Shown here one piece after another: positions 6,980 to 16,960 of a stretch of 64,000 nt of DNA. A program made the translations under genes and the position numbers. The notes beneath the pieces are model-generated. The model was not told the DNA's origin, ran no database searches, and saw only the letters and a list, made by a program, of their open reading frames with translations. Source of the DNA: an uncultured Bacteroidales bacterium. Its GTDB lineage: Bacteria > Bacteroidota > Bacteroidia > Bacteroidales > Barnesiellaceae. The DNA lies in contig CASFYQ010000008.1 in NCBI GenBank assembly GCA_949298955.1, positions 1 to 64,000 on the forward strand. Direction: 5' to 3'. How positions within the stretch are numbered: position 1 is the stretch's first letter; each line of letters begins with the position of its first letter.

Positions 6980-9900
6980 ATGGCAAAAGCACACATCTTT
7001 ATCAGTTATGCCCACGAAGACAAAGAGTGGGTACTCGACGGACCCGGCAACATACACCTCATTCCCCGAATCAGGCGTCACACCAGCCCCGATGCCGAAA
7101 TATGGTTTGACGAAGGGCTCGTCATCGGCGAGAAATGGGACGAAGAGATTCACAACCACATCGTGCAGTCGCACATTGCCATCTTATTAATTAGCGAGAG
7201 TTTTGTCTCGTCGGACTACATCGTCAATAAAGAATTGGTGTGGATCAGAGAACAAGTCGAACAAAACGACATGAAAGTCGTACCCCTGCTCATCGGCAAC
7301 ATCACCGAGAAATCGAAACGCATCATCGACTGGATTTACCAGCGGCAAATCCACCCGTCGGAGACGCAGCCTCTGTGCAACTACCTCAACGACAAGGCAC
7401 AGTGGGATCACATGATTACAAGTATCCTCAACATCATCGACTCGAAAATCGATCAGGTGCTCGAATCGATGTTGCTCAACGAACACCAGCCCGGCAATCA
7501 CCCGGGGTCGATGCCCCAACCCGGCAATCACCCTGCCGGAGGGAACATCGGGGTTCCCGGCACAAAAACGCCCAACAAGGCAAGCACAAGCTCCGGCATA
7601 AATCCCGCCATCTACCAAGAAGCCGTCAGGCTTTACCGCAACCACAAATACAAAGAGGCGGCCGAGATTTTGCTGAAACAGGCCGCTGCCGGCAACACCG
7701 AGGCACAACATCTGCTCTGCGACATTCTGTGCAACAAGGTAAAAGGCTACCAACTGTGGCCCGGGATTTTGGAAACTTTCCTCCCCTATGCCGAAGAGGG
7801 ACTGGATTTTGCCCAAGTCATCGTCGGGCGAGTTTATTACCGGGGGAAATTCCAAGAGCGCAATTACCAGAAAGCGTTCGAATGGTTTCAAAAAGCCGCC
7901 GACAGCGGAAACTCCTACGCCCAATATCTATTGGGAAACATGTATGAAAACGGCAACTTCGTAGAACAGAACTACGACACAGCCCTCTCGCTCTACAAGA
8001 ACGCCGCCGCCCAAAACAACATCATGGCCTTGGGCGAAATCGCTTATATGAAAGACAACGGGTATGGACTGCCCATGAACCGGGAAGAAGCCGAGAAAAT
8101 CTATCTGCAACTGGCCGAGGAGCGCGACGACGAGTGGTCCATGATTAAGCTCTCTTACCTCGAAATGGAACGAGGCAATTCAGAAAAACGGCTGGAATGG
8201 ATACAAAAAGCTCTCGACAAAGAGTATATCGACGCCTATTTCGAGTTAGGGCTTTTCTACCAGTTCGACGAAAAATACCAAGACCTCGAAAAGGCTCAAC
8301 AGGCCTACTACCAAGCAGCTCAAATGGGAAACCCCGACGGCATGAACGGGTTGGCCCTGATTTATTACAATATGCCCGACAGCAAAGGCGACTCGCAGGC
8401 CTTCCGCTGGTTTGCCAAGTCGGCCGACATGGGCGACAGTCTGGGACTCTACTACTTAGCCACGATGTACGAAAACGGGTTCGGCACAAATGTCAACAAG
8501 CAAAAGGCTTGGAGCCTCTATTTGTCCTCGGCCGAGCAACGTTTCTCGCCAGCCTACCTCAAAATAGCGCAACTCATCGAGAGCGGCGAGGCTCCCGCCT
8601 CTTTCGCCGGCCGGGAATTTGAGTTTTATACCAAAGCCGCCGAACGCAACGACATCGACGCCATACACAAAGTCATCGGCCTCATCGAGAACGACCCCGA
8701 ACGAACGAACGAACTTTTTGACTGGTGCAAACGAGGAGCCCAGCTCAACGACGGCATCTGCATCTGCAAATTGGGGAAACTCTATTTCTACGGAATCGGC
8801 ACCGAGATGGACGAGTTCAAGGCTATGGACTATTTCCGCAAGGCCGAAGCCCTGCAAATCGCCGACGCCTACTATTTCCTGGGTTTGGCCTACTATGAAG
8901 CCAAAGGAGTAGTAAGCCCCAACCTGCAAAAAGCCGAGGAGTATTTCCAGAAAGCGGCCGACGCAGGTTATGTCGACGCCATCAAGGCCATCGCCGAACT
9001 CCATATGCAATCGGGGCAAGAGACCGGATATGAAAAAGCCATCGAATACCTGCGTCACATTGCCGAGGGCGAACATGCCGATATCGCCTACGAAGGGCTC
9101 ATGCGCATCGCTGTCGAAAAAATGACCTCGCAAGACTATGCCGACCCGCAGGCAAGCGAACTGTATCAAAAGGCCCTGCAATTCGAGCAGGCAGGTCGAC
9201 AGGCCGGCATGACCCAAACACTCAGCCACGAGTTCCTGCAACGAGGCATCAACCTGTGCGACATCGAACACTACACCGAAGCTATCGAACCCCTGTTGCA
9301 AGCAGCCCAGATGGGCGAGGCCGAAGCCGCCAACCGCCTGGGCGACATTTATTTCTACGGCAACGGAGTCGAGGTCGACTATGAGCAAGCCTACTACTGG
9401 TTCTCTACCGCAGCCCAAAGTAACAACGCCTATGCCCAATATTCCCTCGCCTTTATGTACATGAAAGGCCTCTTTGTCGAGCAAGACGATGCCCAAGTAA
9501 TCAAATACATGCGCCTCGCCGCAGAAAACGGCTATACCGAAGCACAAAAAAACATGGGCGAATATTACTATTATGGCTCGTTCGGCTGCCGCCGCGATAT
9601 GAAAGAGGCTATCAAATGGTACGAAATGGGAGCCCGTAGCAACGAACCGACCTGCCTTTTTACCCTCGGACTCATCTACGAAGAGGGCGACGGCGTGCAG
9701 AAAAACATACTCAAAGCCGCCGAATGGTATCAGAAAGGTGTAAATGCCGCTATCCCTTCGTGCCTCTACCGGCTGGGCATGCTCATTCTCGAAAAAGAGA
9801 TTGCCGGCGAACCCGAGAAGGGATTCGGTCTTATACAACAGGCAGCCGAAGCAGGATATCCTTTTGCCCAAAATTACATGGGACGAGCCTACCGCTATGG

Positions 9901-12649
9901 CTGGCATGTCAAGGGAAACCCCGTGAGAGCCACCAACTGGTTCACCAAAGCCGCCGAACAAAACCTGCCCGACGCCATGTGCAATCTGGGCGATATGTAT
10001 TCGGCCGAAGACGGGCTTACCGTCGACTACGAAAAAGCCATCTACTGGTATGAACAAGCGGCCGAAGCCAAGCACAGCCGGGCTTTGACCGAACTGGGCG
10101 ACCTGTACTACTCGGGAAAAGGTGTTACACAAGACTATGGCAAAGCTATGGAGTACTACCAAAAAGCTTGCGACGAAGGGTACCCCTATGCGTTCTATTC
10201 GATGGGATTCATGTACCTGCGCGGACAGGGTACCGAACCCAACCGCGAGAAAGCCATGGAATACCTGAGTCAAGCCGCCGCCATGGGTAACGAAAGTGCC
10301 TTCCAGCTGCTCGACCAGATGGAGACGGGAAACACCGATGATGACGAGAAAGGTATCGACCCCTTTGCCAAACAGGCCTACCTCGATGCCCAACAGGCAC
10401 TCGCATCACAAGAGACCGAGCAGTATGTCAACCTGCTGACACAATCGGCCAACTTGGGCTACATACAAGCCATGACCGAACTGGGTGACCTTTACTTTAA
10501 CGGGAAATCGGTACCCGCCGATATGGCAAAAGCCTACGACTATTTCTTAAAAGCCTCGCAAAACGGCTCGGGTTACGGCTCGTACAGCTGCGGCTTCATA
10601 CTCTTGCGCGGAGCCTCCAACGTGCCCCGCGACATCGACAAAGGGCTGGCCATGTTCCGCCTGGCTGTCGAGCAAGGCTACAAAGCGGCCTACCGCGACC
10701 TGGCCCGGCACTACGAATCGCTCGATACTGAGGAGGGCGCCCGGCTCGCACTCGACTACTACCAGCAATACATCGAAGAGTATGCCAAGGATGCCAGTGC
10801 CCTCATTCATATCGGCCTCATCTACGAGATGGGAATGGGCGTGCCCCACAATATCGATCTGGCAAAAAAATACTACGAGCGGGCCACCGAATATGACAAA
10901 ACGGGACAGGCCTACAATTTCCTGGGCGGCATCTACATGAATGCCGAGAGAACCGACGAGAACGAGCGTAAAGCCGTCTTCTACCTGCAAAAAGCCATCG
11001 AACAAGGCAATGCCAATGCCATGTGGCGCATCTGCTACTACCTGCACAACGGTCGCGGAGGACTGCAACCCGATAATCAACGAGAACTTGAATTGCTTAC
11101 CGAAGCCTCCCGATTGGGCAACCACGAAGCCTCCTACCAGTTGGGGCTTCTGCTCGAAAACGGCATCGAGGGAGTGCCCGCAAATACCGAAGCCGCTGTC
11201 AAATATTTCCAATTAGCCGCCGACAACGGTATCGAAGCCGCTATCAACAAGATAGGCGAGCTCTACCTCTTCGGCGAGATTATCCCGGCCAATCTGGACA
11301 AAGCCCTGTCTTATTTCCAAGATGCCTCGGATATGGGGTATGGGAAAGCCTCTTTCTGGCTGGGACGCCTCCACAACGAAGGTATCGGGAGGCTCGAAAA
11401 AGACTCGCACAAAGCTATTACCTACTATCAGAAAGCCATCGAGCAAGGCTATTCCGAAGCCCAAGAATGGCTCGAACAGTTGCAACAAAATCTGGTCGAC
11501 GAGAATACCAGCGAAATCGAAATCCCCGACAAGCCGGACAACGCACTCTTTACCGATGCAACCGAAGCTCTCGACAAGGCCCAATTCAAAACTGCCTATG
11601 CCTATTTCTTGCATTTGGCCGGGAAGGGACATGCCGAATCGTTCAACCAGCTGGGCGATATGTATTTCTACGGTCGAGGTGTAACTCCCGACAAAAAGAA
11701 GGCTTTGGAATACTACAAACAAGCTGCCGAACGCGACAGTGTCTACGGCTATTTCAACGTAGGTTTTCTCTATTGGAACGGGCCTCAGGAGATTCAAGAC
11801 CCCCAGCAAGCCCTGCAATACTTGAAAAAAGCTGCCCAAATGGGATACACCTATGCTTTCGGCTTTATCGGCGAGATTTACCGTATCGGGCCCGAAGAGA
11901 TTATCGATTATGCCGAAGCCAAACGCTACTACCAAAAAGGTATCGACGCCGGTGAAATCAATGCGATAAAAGGCATGGCCCTGCTCTATCTGATAGGGCA
12001 AGGAGTGCCCCAAAACAATGCCATGGGAGCTTTCTATCTGAAAAAAGCAGCCGACAAAGGCAACTCCTGGGCCATGTATCACCTGGGACGCCTCTACTAC
12101 CAAGGCAACGGTATGCCCCGTAATCTCAAACTGGCTCTCGACTATCTGCAAAAGGCCTACGATGCCAATTATCCCGAGGCTTGCAGCCTGCTGGGCCTGC
12201 TCTACGAACAGGGTAGCGGCACAGCACAAAATATCGAGTTGGCCAACAAAATGTATTTCAGGGGCTGCGAACTGGGCGACAGCGAATCGATGCGTTACCT
12301 GGCTTGCAACTACCTCGATGGCCGAGGCCTCCCCAAAGACTACAAACGAGCCTGTTCATACTTTACGCAAGCTGTCGAGCACGGAAGCATGCCGGCTCGT
12401 ATTGACCTGGCCCGAATGATACTATACGGACAGGGCACAGAACAAGACCCGCAAAAGGCTTACGATTTGCTGGCTCCTTGCCTGCAAGAAGGTTACGGCC
12501 GGGCACACATGGTACTGGGCGAAGCCTTTGAAAACGGATTGGGCGTAACCCGGGATTACCAACAGGCCAAGGAGCAATATCAACAGGCTCTCGAACTGGG
12601 ATATACTCCCGCCCAAGAGGCTCTCGACCGGCTCGACAGCCTCTGCTGA
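6980..12649 (+). CDS. Giant TIR-domain protein with Sel1 repeat array
   Basis: This 1,889-residue protein starts with a TIR domain (about 1-155). IFISYAHEDKEW forms the first strand and BB-loop side, and a later SESFVSSDYIVNKEL segment places Glu85 where NAD-cleaving TIR domains carry their catalytic glutamate. A Pro/Gly/His/Asn linker (about 165-205) with a doubled PGNHP motif leads to Sel1-type helical repeats of about 36 residues that fill the rest. The repeats fall into blocks, each opened by a TPR-like hairpin followed by an LGD-YFYG repeat, at about residues 208, 748, 1127 and 1521. There is no signal peptide or membrane segment, so it is cytoplasmic. TIR effectors fused to repeat sensors act in bacterial immunity or signalling; that role is inferred here. 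The gene has its own -7 element and terminator and no obvious partner. Confidence 0.85.
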   Translation: MAKAHIFISYAHEDKEWVLDGPGNIHLIPRIRRHTSPDAEIWFDEGLVIGEKWDEEIHNHIVQSHIAILLISESFVSSDYIVNKELVWIREQVEQNDMKVVPLLIGNITEKSKRIIDWIYQRQIHPSETQPLCNYLNDKAQWDHMITSILNIIDSKIDQVLESMLLNEHQPGNHPGSMPQPGNHPAGGNIGVPGTKTPNKASTSSGINPAIYQEAVRLYRNHKYKEAAEILLKQAAAGNTEAQHLLCDILCNKVKGYQLWPGILETFLPYAEEGLDFAQVIVGRVYYRGKFQERNYQKAFEWFQKAADSGNSYAQYLLGNMYENGNFVEQNYDTALSLYKNAAAQNNIMALGEIAYMKDNGYGLPMNREEAEKIYLQLAEERDDEWSMIKLSYLEMERGNSEKRLEWIQKALDKEYIDAYFELGLFYQFDEKYQDLEKAQQAYYQAAQMGNPDGMNGLALIYYNMPDSKGDSQAFRWFAKSADMGDSLGLYYLATMYENGFGTNVNKQKAWSLYLSSAEQRFSPAYLKIAQLIESGEAPASFAGREFEFYTKAAERNDIDAIHKVIGLIENDPERTNELFDWCKRGAQLNDGICICKLGKLYFYGIGTEMDEFKAMDYFRKAEALQIADAYYFLGLAYYEAKGVVSPNLQKAEEYFQKAADAGYVDAIKAIAELHMQSGQETGYEKAIEYLRHIAEGEHADIAYEGLMRIAVEKMTSQDYADPQASELYQKALQFEQAGRQAGMTQTLSHEFLQRGINLCDIEHYTEAIEPLLQAAQMGEAEAANRLGDIYFYGNGVEVDYEQAYYWFSTAAQSNNAYAQYSLAFMYMKGLFVEQDDAQVIKYMRLAAENGYTEAQKNMGEYYYYGSFGCRRDMKEAIKWYEMGARSNEPTCLFTLGLIYEEGDGVQKNILKAAEWYQKGVNAAIPSCLYRLGMLILEKEIAGEPEKGFGLIQQAAEAGYPFAQNYMGRAYRYGWHVKGNPVRATNWFTKAAEQNLPDAMCNLGDMYSAEDGLTVDYEKAIYWYEQAAEAKHSRALTELGDLYYSGKGVTQDYGKAMEYYQKACDEGYPYAFYSMGFMYLRGQGTEPNREKAMEYLSQAAAMGNESAFQLLDQMETGNTDDDEKGIDPFAKQAYLDAQQALASQETEQYVNLLTQSANLGYIQAMTELGDLYFNGKSVPADMAKAYDYFLKASQNGSGYGSYSCGFILLRGASNVPRDIDKGLAMFRLAVEQGYKAAYRDLARHYESLDTEEGARLALDYYQQYIEEYAKDASALIHIGLIYEMGMGVPHNIDLAKKYYERATEYDKTGQAYNFLGGIYMNAERTDENERKAVFYLQKAIEQGNANAMWRICYYLHNGRGGLQPDNQRELELLTEASRLGNHEASYQLGLLLENGIEGVPANTEAAVKYFQLAADNGIEAAINKIGELYLFGEIIPANLDKALSYFQDASDMGYGKASFWLGRLHNEGIGRLEKDSHKAITYYQKAIEQGYSEAQEWLEQLQQNLVDENTSEIEIPDKPDNALFTDATEALDKAQFKTAYAYFLHLAGKGHAESFNQLGDMYFYGRGVTPDKKKALEYYKQAAERDSVYGYFNVGFLYWNGPQEIQDPQQALQYLKKAAQMGYTYAFGFIGEIYRIGPEEIIDYAEAKRYYQKGIDAGEINAIKGMALLYLIGQGVPQNNAMGAFYLKKAADKGNSWAMYHLGRLYYQGNGMPRNLKLALDYLQKAYDANYPEACSLLGLLYEQGSGTAQNIELANKMYFRGCELGDSESMRYLACNYLDGRGLPKDYKRACSYFTQAVEHGSMPARIDLARMILYGQGTEQDPQKAYDLLAPCLQEGYGRAHMVLGEAFENGLGVTRDYQQAKEQYQQALELGYTPAQEALDRLDSLC

Positions 12650-12731
12650 CCCAAACTCCCGAACAGGAGAACAGCATAGACGGGAACATCGCCCGGGCCC
12701 TTTTTGAACCCGGCCCCGACACTCAAAACAA

Positions 12732-12774
12732 AAAGCCCTGACATACCTCGCTCCCAAAGGTATATCAGGGCTTT
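12732..12774 (+). terminator. Terminator after the TIR-Sel1 gene
   Basis: A 17-bp stem with one G-T pair (12732-12748 with 12758-12774) lies about 80 bases after the stop codon. Confidence 0.75.
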
Positions 12775-12823
12775 GAAGTATATCATTTACAAACCATCAT
12801 ACCACAGACGAGAACCTTTCTGA

Positions 12824-13369
12824 CCGGGAAGGAATCCTTTTCACACCCCAATATCCCATACATACAGAGTCAACCGATTCCAAGCCTATTTCCGGGAATC
12901 GGAAAATATCGAGGCAGCTCTCCCTACCGAAATAAAATTTGAAATCTCGGAAGACGGGAGCGTTTTCGAGACGGTCAATACGGCCGCCCCGGGTACCGAC
13001 GTATCGTACAACCTTCCCGAATCCCGCAAGGCCAAAGCGGTTGCCTTTACCATCGGACTCGGATTCTGGGTAACGACCGAAATTGCCGAACTCGAAGTAT
13101 ATGGCAAGGACGAGACGGCTATCGAAAAGGTGAACACCAATAATGTGGATGTGGCTCCCAACCCGGTCAACCAGGGAGAGAAAATAGCCGTATCGGCCAA
13201 CAACGCCGAGAGTATCGAAATCTATTCGATGCAAGGAGCCTTAATCGGAATCGAAAAAGCTGAAACGGCCCTTACCTTTGTCCCGACCGACGACCTTGTC
13301 CCAGGTATCTATTTCATGGTAATCAAAGGTTCTGATTATGCCCAAACCGTAAAAGTAATTGTGAAATAA
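12824..13369 (+). pseudogene. 5'-truncated T9SS cargo gene with type A sorting domain
   Basis: The frame is open from 12824 to 13369 and reads as good protein sequence, but no plausible start or signal peptide precedes it. The first ~100 codons resemble the end of a discoidin-like (F5/8 type C) beta-sandwich, with AVAFTIGLGFWVTTEIAELEVYG as its last strands. The last ~75 codons are a type IX secretion C-terminal sorting domain: APNPVNQGEKIAVSA, then VEIYSMQG-like and LVPGIYFMVIKG strands and a final KVIVK. The intact ancestor would have been exported by the T9SS encoded at 31-37 kb. It is most likely a gene remnant. A fragment could start at the GTG at 13130 (79 residues), but alone that would not be exported. 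Confidence 0.75.
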
Positions 13370-13418
13370 CAGGATAACAGCCTTTGCAATCCCAACCGAT
13401 TGCAGAGGTATCCCGACA

Positions 13419-13460
13419 CAGCAAGCCCTAAACGTCGAGAACGACTTTTAGGGCTTGCTG
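13419..13460. terminator. Bidirectional terminator
   Basis: A 19-bp stem with one mismatch (13419-13437 with 13442-13460) lies between convergent transcription units, the sorting-domain remnant on the plus strand and the flippase gene on the minus strand. Confidence 0.8.
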
Positions 13461-13516
13461 CTTATAAAAAGATGACTTAATCTACAACCTGTTCTTGGAG
13501 AAGAATCCTGCCGCAC

Positions 13517-15019
13517 TCACGACTTGGACACAAAACGGTTCAACCCGGGGATTTCGCTCAACGGCAAATCGTGGCGGAACAAATAGACCAGGAAGACGGC
13601 CAAAAGGACGGTGCGGAATGCCAACCTCAGCAGCAACGAATCGATAGGAACAGCCGTGCCCACGACATAAAGAATCGCAGTAAGCAAGGTATAGCGCAAC
13701 GCATTACCCAGTTCGTATTTAATAGGGTAAACTCGTTGCCCGATAAAGAACGAGACAAGCATCATGCTCAGGTAGCACACAAAAGCAGCCCACGCACAAG
13801 CCATATAGCCATAACGCGGCACCCCCACGATGTTGATAACGGCCGTAATTGCAAAGCCAAACAAGGAGAACCATGCGCCCCATTGCGTGCGGTCGGTGAG
13901 CTTGTACCACAACGACAGGTTGAAGAATATCCCGAAGAAGAGTTCGCCCAGCATGACAATGGGCACGACTTTCAGACCGGTGCAGTAGGTTGCCGGCATA
14001 AAGAAACGCACGAGGTCGATATAAAACATCACGGCCAGAAAAATGAAGAGGCCGAAGATGATGAAATATTTCATCGCTTCGGAGTAGGATTTCCTGTTTC
14101 CGTCGCCCGCATCTTTGTTGCGGGCAAAGATAAACGGCTCGTAAGCAAACCTGAATGCCTGGGTAAACATCACCATCACAATCGCTATCTTATAGACAGC
14201 CCCGTATATGCCCAACTCCGACATGGCGTCGGGGCGGTTGACAGCCAGCACCGGATAAAACATTTTATCGAATGTTTGATTCATAATACCGGCAATGCCC
14301 AAGATAAGCAGCGGGAAGGAATATTTGAGCATGCGCAGCAACAAATGCCTGTCGAAGCGATAGCGCACACCGAAAATCTCGGGAAAGAGCACCAACAGCA
14401 CCGCTCCCGAACTGATGACATTCGACACCAATATGTATCCTACCAAAAAATCGGGATTGAAAAACCACGAAATCCACTCGGGGTGAATGCCATATAACCA
14501 CGGGCAAAATAAAATAAAAAAGAGGTTGAGGGCAATGTTGAGAAATATTGAAAGTAATTTGACGGCAGCAAAGCGTATGGGACGCCGCCGGTAACGCAAA
14601 TAAGCAAAAGGCAATGCCGTAAAGGCATCGATGGCGATAATCAAGGCCATCATAAGCACATAGTCTTCATGCTCGGGATACCCCAACAGCCGCGACAGCG
14701 GTGAGAGGAAGAGCCACACGAGCACGAAAAAGAGGGTCGAGGTAGTGGCCAGCGAGATAAGGCCCGTCGTGTATACTTTTTGCGGCTCTTTCTCGTCCTT
14801 GTCGTTGGCAAAGCGAAAGAAGCCCGTCTCCATGCCATAAGTAAGGATAATGAGCAACAAGGCCATATAGGCATAGAGGTTGGTCACGATACCATACTCG
14901 GCCGTAGATTTCAGTACGTTTACATAGAGAAATACGAAACACCAGTTGAGAAACCGCCCCAATATACTGCTCAACCCGTATATTGCGGTATCCTTTGCCA
15001 AACTTTTCATGCCGGCCAT
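13517..15019 (-). CDS. Polysaccharide flippase (MOP superfamily)
   Basis: This 500-residue integral membrane protein has about 14 predicted helices spread over its length and starts AKDTAIYGLSSILGRFLNW, typical of oligosaccharide flippases of the MATE/MOP superfamily (Wzx/MurJ type). Such proteins move lipid-linked sugars across the inner membrane. It lies 19 bases downstream of ruvB on the same strand and is probably co-transcribed with it. Which lipid-linked substrate it moves, O-antigen, capsule unit or lipid II, cannot be told from the sequence. Confidence 0.85.
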   Translation of the reverse strand: MAGMKSLAKDTAIYGLSSILGRFLNWCFVFLYVNVLKSTAEYGIVTNLYAYMALLLIILTYGMETGFFRFANDKDEKEPQKVYTTGLISLATTSTLFFVLVWLFLSPLSRLLGYPEHEDYVLMMALIIAIDAFTALPFAYLRYRRRPIRFAAVKLLSIFLNIALNLFFILFCPWLYGIHPEWISWFFNPDFLVGYILVSNVISSGAVLLVLFPEIFGVRYRFDRHLLLRMLKYSFPLLILGIAGIMNQTFDKMFYPVLAVNRPDAMSELGIYGAVYKIAIVMVMFTQAFRFAYEPFIFARNKDAGDGNRKSYSEAMKYFIIFGLFIFLAVMFYIDLVRFFMPATYCTGLKVVPIVMLGELFFGIFFNLSLWYKLTDRTQWGAWFSLFGFAITAVINIVGVPRYGYMACAWAAFVCYLSMMLVSFFIGQRVYPIKYELGNALRYTLLTAILYVVGTAVPIDSLLLRLAFRTVLLAVFLVYLFRHDLPLSEIPGLNRFVSKS

Positions 15020-15038
15020 AAGCGTCTATTTTTCTTGT

Positions 15039-16064
15039 TTAAAACAATGTTCCCTGTTCCGACATGCGGTGGCGGTTCAGGTGAGTGTAGGCCAAGTCGG
15101 TCACCTCGCGTCCTCGGGGCGTACGTTTGATAAATCCCTCCTTAATCAGGTAGGGTTCATACACCTCTTCGAGAGTACCGGGATCCTCGCCCAATGCCGT
15201 AGCGATGGTCGTGAGCCCCACAGGCCCCCCCTTGAACTTGTCGATGATGATGGACAGAATCTTGTTGTCTATTTCGTCGAGTCCGTATTGGTCGATATTG
15301 AGCGACTCCAACGAGTAACGGGCTATCTCCAAATCGATGCTGCCCGACCCTTTCACCTGGGCAAAATCGCGCACCCGGCGCAACAAAGCATTTGCGATAC
15401 GGGGTGTTCCCCGGCTGCGCATGGCTATCTCGGTAGCGGCCTCGCGGGTACAAGGCACACCCAGCAGGCTCGACGACCGTTCGATGATGTGCGTCAGTAT
15501 GGTGTGATCGTAATATTCAAGATGGCAATTAATCCCGAATCGAGCCCTTAACGGACTGGTGAGCAATCCGCTACGGGTGGTAGCACCCACGAGCGTAAAA
15601 GGGTTCACCTCTAACTGTATCGAGCGGGCACTCGGCCCTTTGTCAATCATGATGTCGATACGAAAGTCTTCCATGGCCGAGTAGAGATACTCCTCGACTA
15701 CGGGACTCAACCGATGTATCTCATCGATAAAAAGCACGTCGTTTTCTTCGAGCGAGGTCAACAGCCCCGCCAAATCACCGGGCTTGTCGAGCACCGGCCC
15801 CGAGGTGATTTTGAACCCTACCCCCAACTCGTTGGCCACGATATTGGCCAGTGTGGTCTTGCCCAATCCGGGAGGGCCGTGCAACAATACGTGATCGAGA
15901 GGCTCCTTGCGCATACGAGCGGCCATGACAAAGACTCGCAAATTCTCGATAATCTTTTCCTGCCCGCTGAAATCGTTGAACGACAAAGGGCGCAACGCCT
16001 TCTCAAATTCCCGTTCGGTATCCGATAATCTTTGTTCCCGTATGTCAAATCGATTATTTTCCAC
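15039..16064 (-). CDS. ruvB: Holliday junction branch migration helicase RuvB
   Basis: This 341-residue AAA+ ATPase powers Holliday junction branch migration with RuvA and is the normal family length. The Walker A motif GPPGLGKT is at residues 63-70 and the Walker [10 protein letters not shown] at 111-119. A sensor region ([18 protein letters not shown]) and the C-terminal winged-helix domain ([12 protein letters not shown]...[17 protein letters not shown]) follow. RuvA and RuvC are not in the window. A flippase gene follows directly on the same strand. Confidence 0.98.
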   Translation of the reverse strand: MENNRFDIREQRLSDTEREFEKALRPLSFNDFSGQEKIIENLRVFVMAARMRKEPLDHVLLHGPPGLGKTTLANIVANELGVGFKITSGPVLDKPGDLAGLLTSLEENDVLFIDEIHRLSPVVEEYLYSAMEDFRIDIMIDKGPSARSIQLEVNPFTLVGATTRSGLLTSPLRARFGINCHLEYYDHTILTHIIERSSSLLGVPCTREAATEIAMRSRGTPRIANALLRRVRDFAQVKGSGSIDLEIARYSLESLNIDQYGLDEIDNKILSIIIDKFKGGPVGLTTIATALGEDPGTLEEVYEPYLIKEGFIKRTPRGREVTDLAYTHLNRHRMSEQGTLF

Positions 16065-16131
16065 AGACCTTATTCCCGTTCACCTCATTTCGGGAGCAAA
16101 CTTAGCAATTTATTTTGTGATTACCGCTATT

Positions 16132-16884
16132 TTACGAGGCTAAACTCTTGCGACGGCGTTTAAGTTCTTTCCGCTCGACCCGCGTCCAAAACTCATGATA
16201 CGAAATCAAAGCCTCGTCGATCGAGGCTGTTTCGTCCCAACCGCGCAATCGGGCATACTCGCCCACCACATAACGCACAACGGCTTCATCGTGGCAGAAC
16301 CGATTGAAATTGGCCAAACACATCTTCGGGGTCATCGTGACAAATCTCATGCGGTTGAGGTCGAGAATAGAAAAAGCTATGCTCCCATCGTCGCGCTTGT
16401 CGAAGAGAATATTCCCAGACGAGTAGTCGAGATGCAACACCCCCTTTTCGTGCAAATCGACCGTAAAGGCGGCAAAGGCTTTGAGAATGTCTTCGCGGCC
16501 GATTATCCCGTCGTAGTCAAATTCGCGCATCATGCGAGGATAGGGACAATTCTCCGACACGAAATAGGAACGATGCAACAAGCCGCCCCGTTTTATCTCG
16601 ATATAGGCAACCGGTGCCGGGGTCTCTATGCCCATGGCCCGCAGTTTGAGCGCATACTCATAAGCCCGCCTGGCCTTGCCGGAGCGAAAAAACGTATAGG
16701 CTACCCGATTGACAAACAAGGGTATCTTGTAACTCTTCACCACATAGCTCTGTCCCTCGTACGAGAACTTGCGCAACTCGTTACGGGCCTTATAAATACA
16801 CTCTCCCAACGTGGGAAACGAGAGAGGCAGGTTCTTTATAAACATTTCGAGCCGACGATATGACGGGTTCAATACCAGTTTCAT
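16132..16884 (-). CDS. Lipopolysaccharide core kinase (Kdo/InaA-WaaP family)
   Basis: This 250-residue protein has a eukaryote-like kinase fold of the type that phosphorylates Kdo or heptose in LPS. The catalytic-loop equivalent is LHLDYSSGNILF (about residues 145-156), followed by the metal-binding ILDLNRMRF. A lysine in the early YVVKSYKIP strand should bind ATP. It follows the GT9 and DUF4254 genes on the same strand, a grouping common in Bacteroidales LPS-core loci. It probably phosphorylates the Kdo residue of the LPS inner core, on the cytoplasmic side of the membrane. Confidence 0.8.
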   Translation of the reverse strand: MKLVLNPSYRRLEMFIKNLPLSFPTLGECIYKARNELRKFSYEGQSYVVKSYKIPLFVNRVAYTFFRSGKARRAYEYALKLRAMGIETPAPVAYIEIKRGGLLHRSYFVSENCPYPRMMREFDYDGIIGREDILKAFAAFTVDLHEKGVLHLDYSSGNILFDKRDDGSIAFSILDLNRMRFVTMTPKMCLANFNRFCHDEAVVRYVVGEYARLRGWDETASIDEALISYHEFWTRVERKELKRRRKSLAS

Positions 16885-16960
16885 GTTCTTGTTTCCGAAT
16901 TATTATTTATCAATACCACAGTGCCACGACTCCTGGTCACAAGAAATTTCGGCACGCATT

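Noticed and set aside
8456..10393. A 645-codon open frame on the minus strand inside the TIR-Sel1 gene
   Set aside because: It is antisense to a region of strong repeat coding bias. Its translation is low-complexity Phe/Val/Gly-rich sequence with no domain, and the plus-strand frame is clearly the gene.
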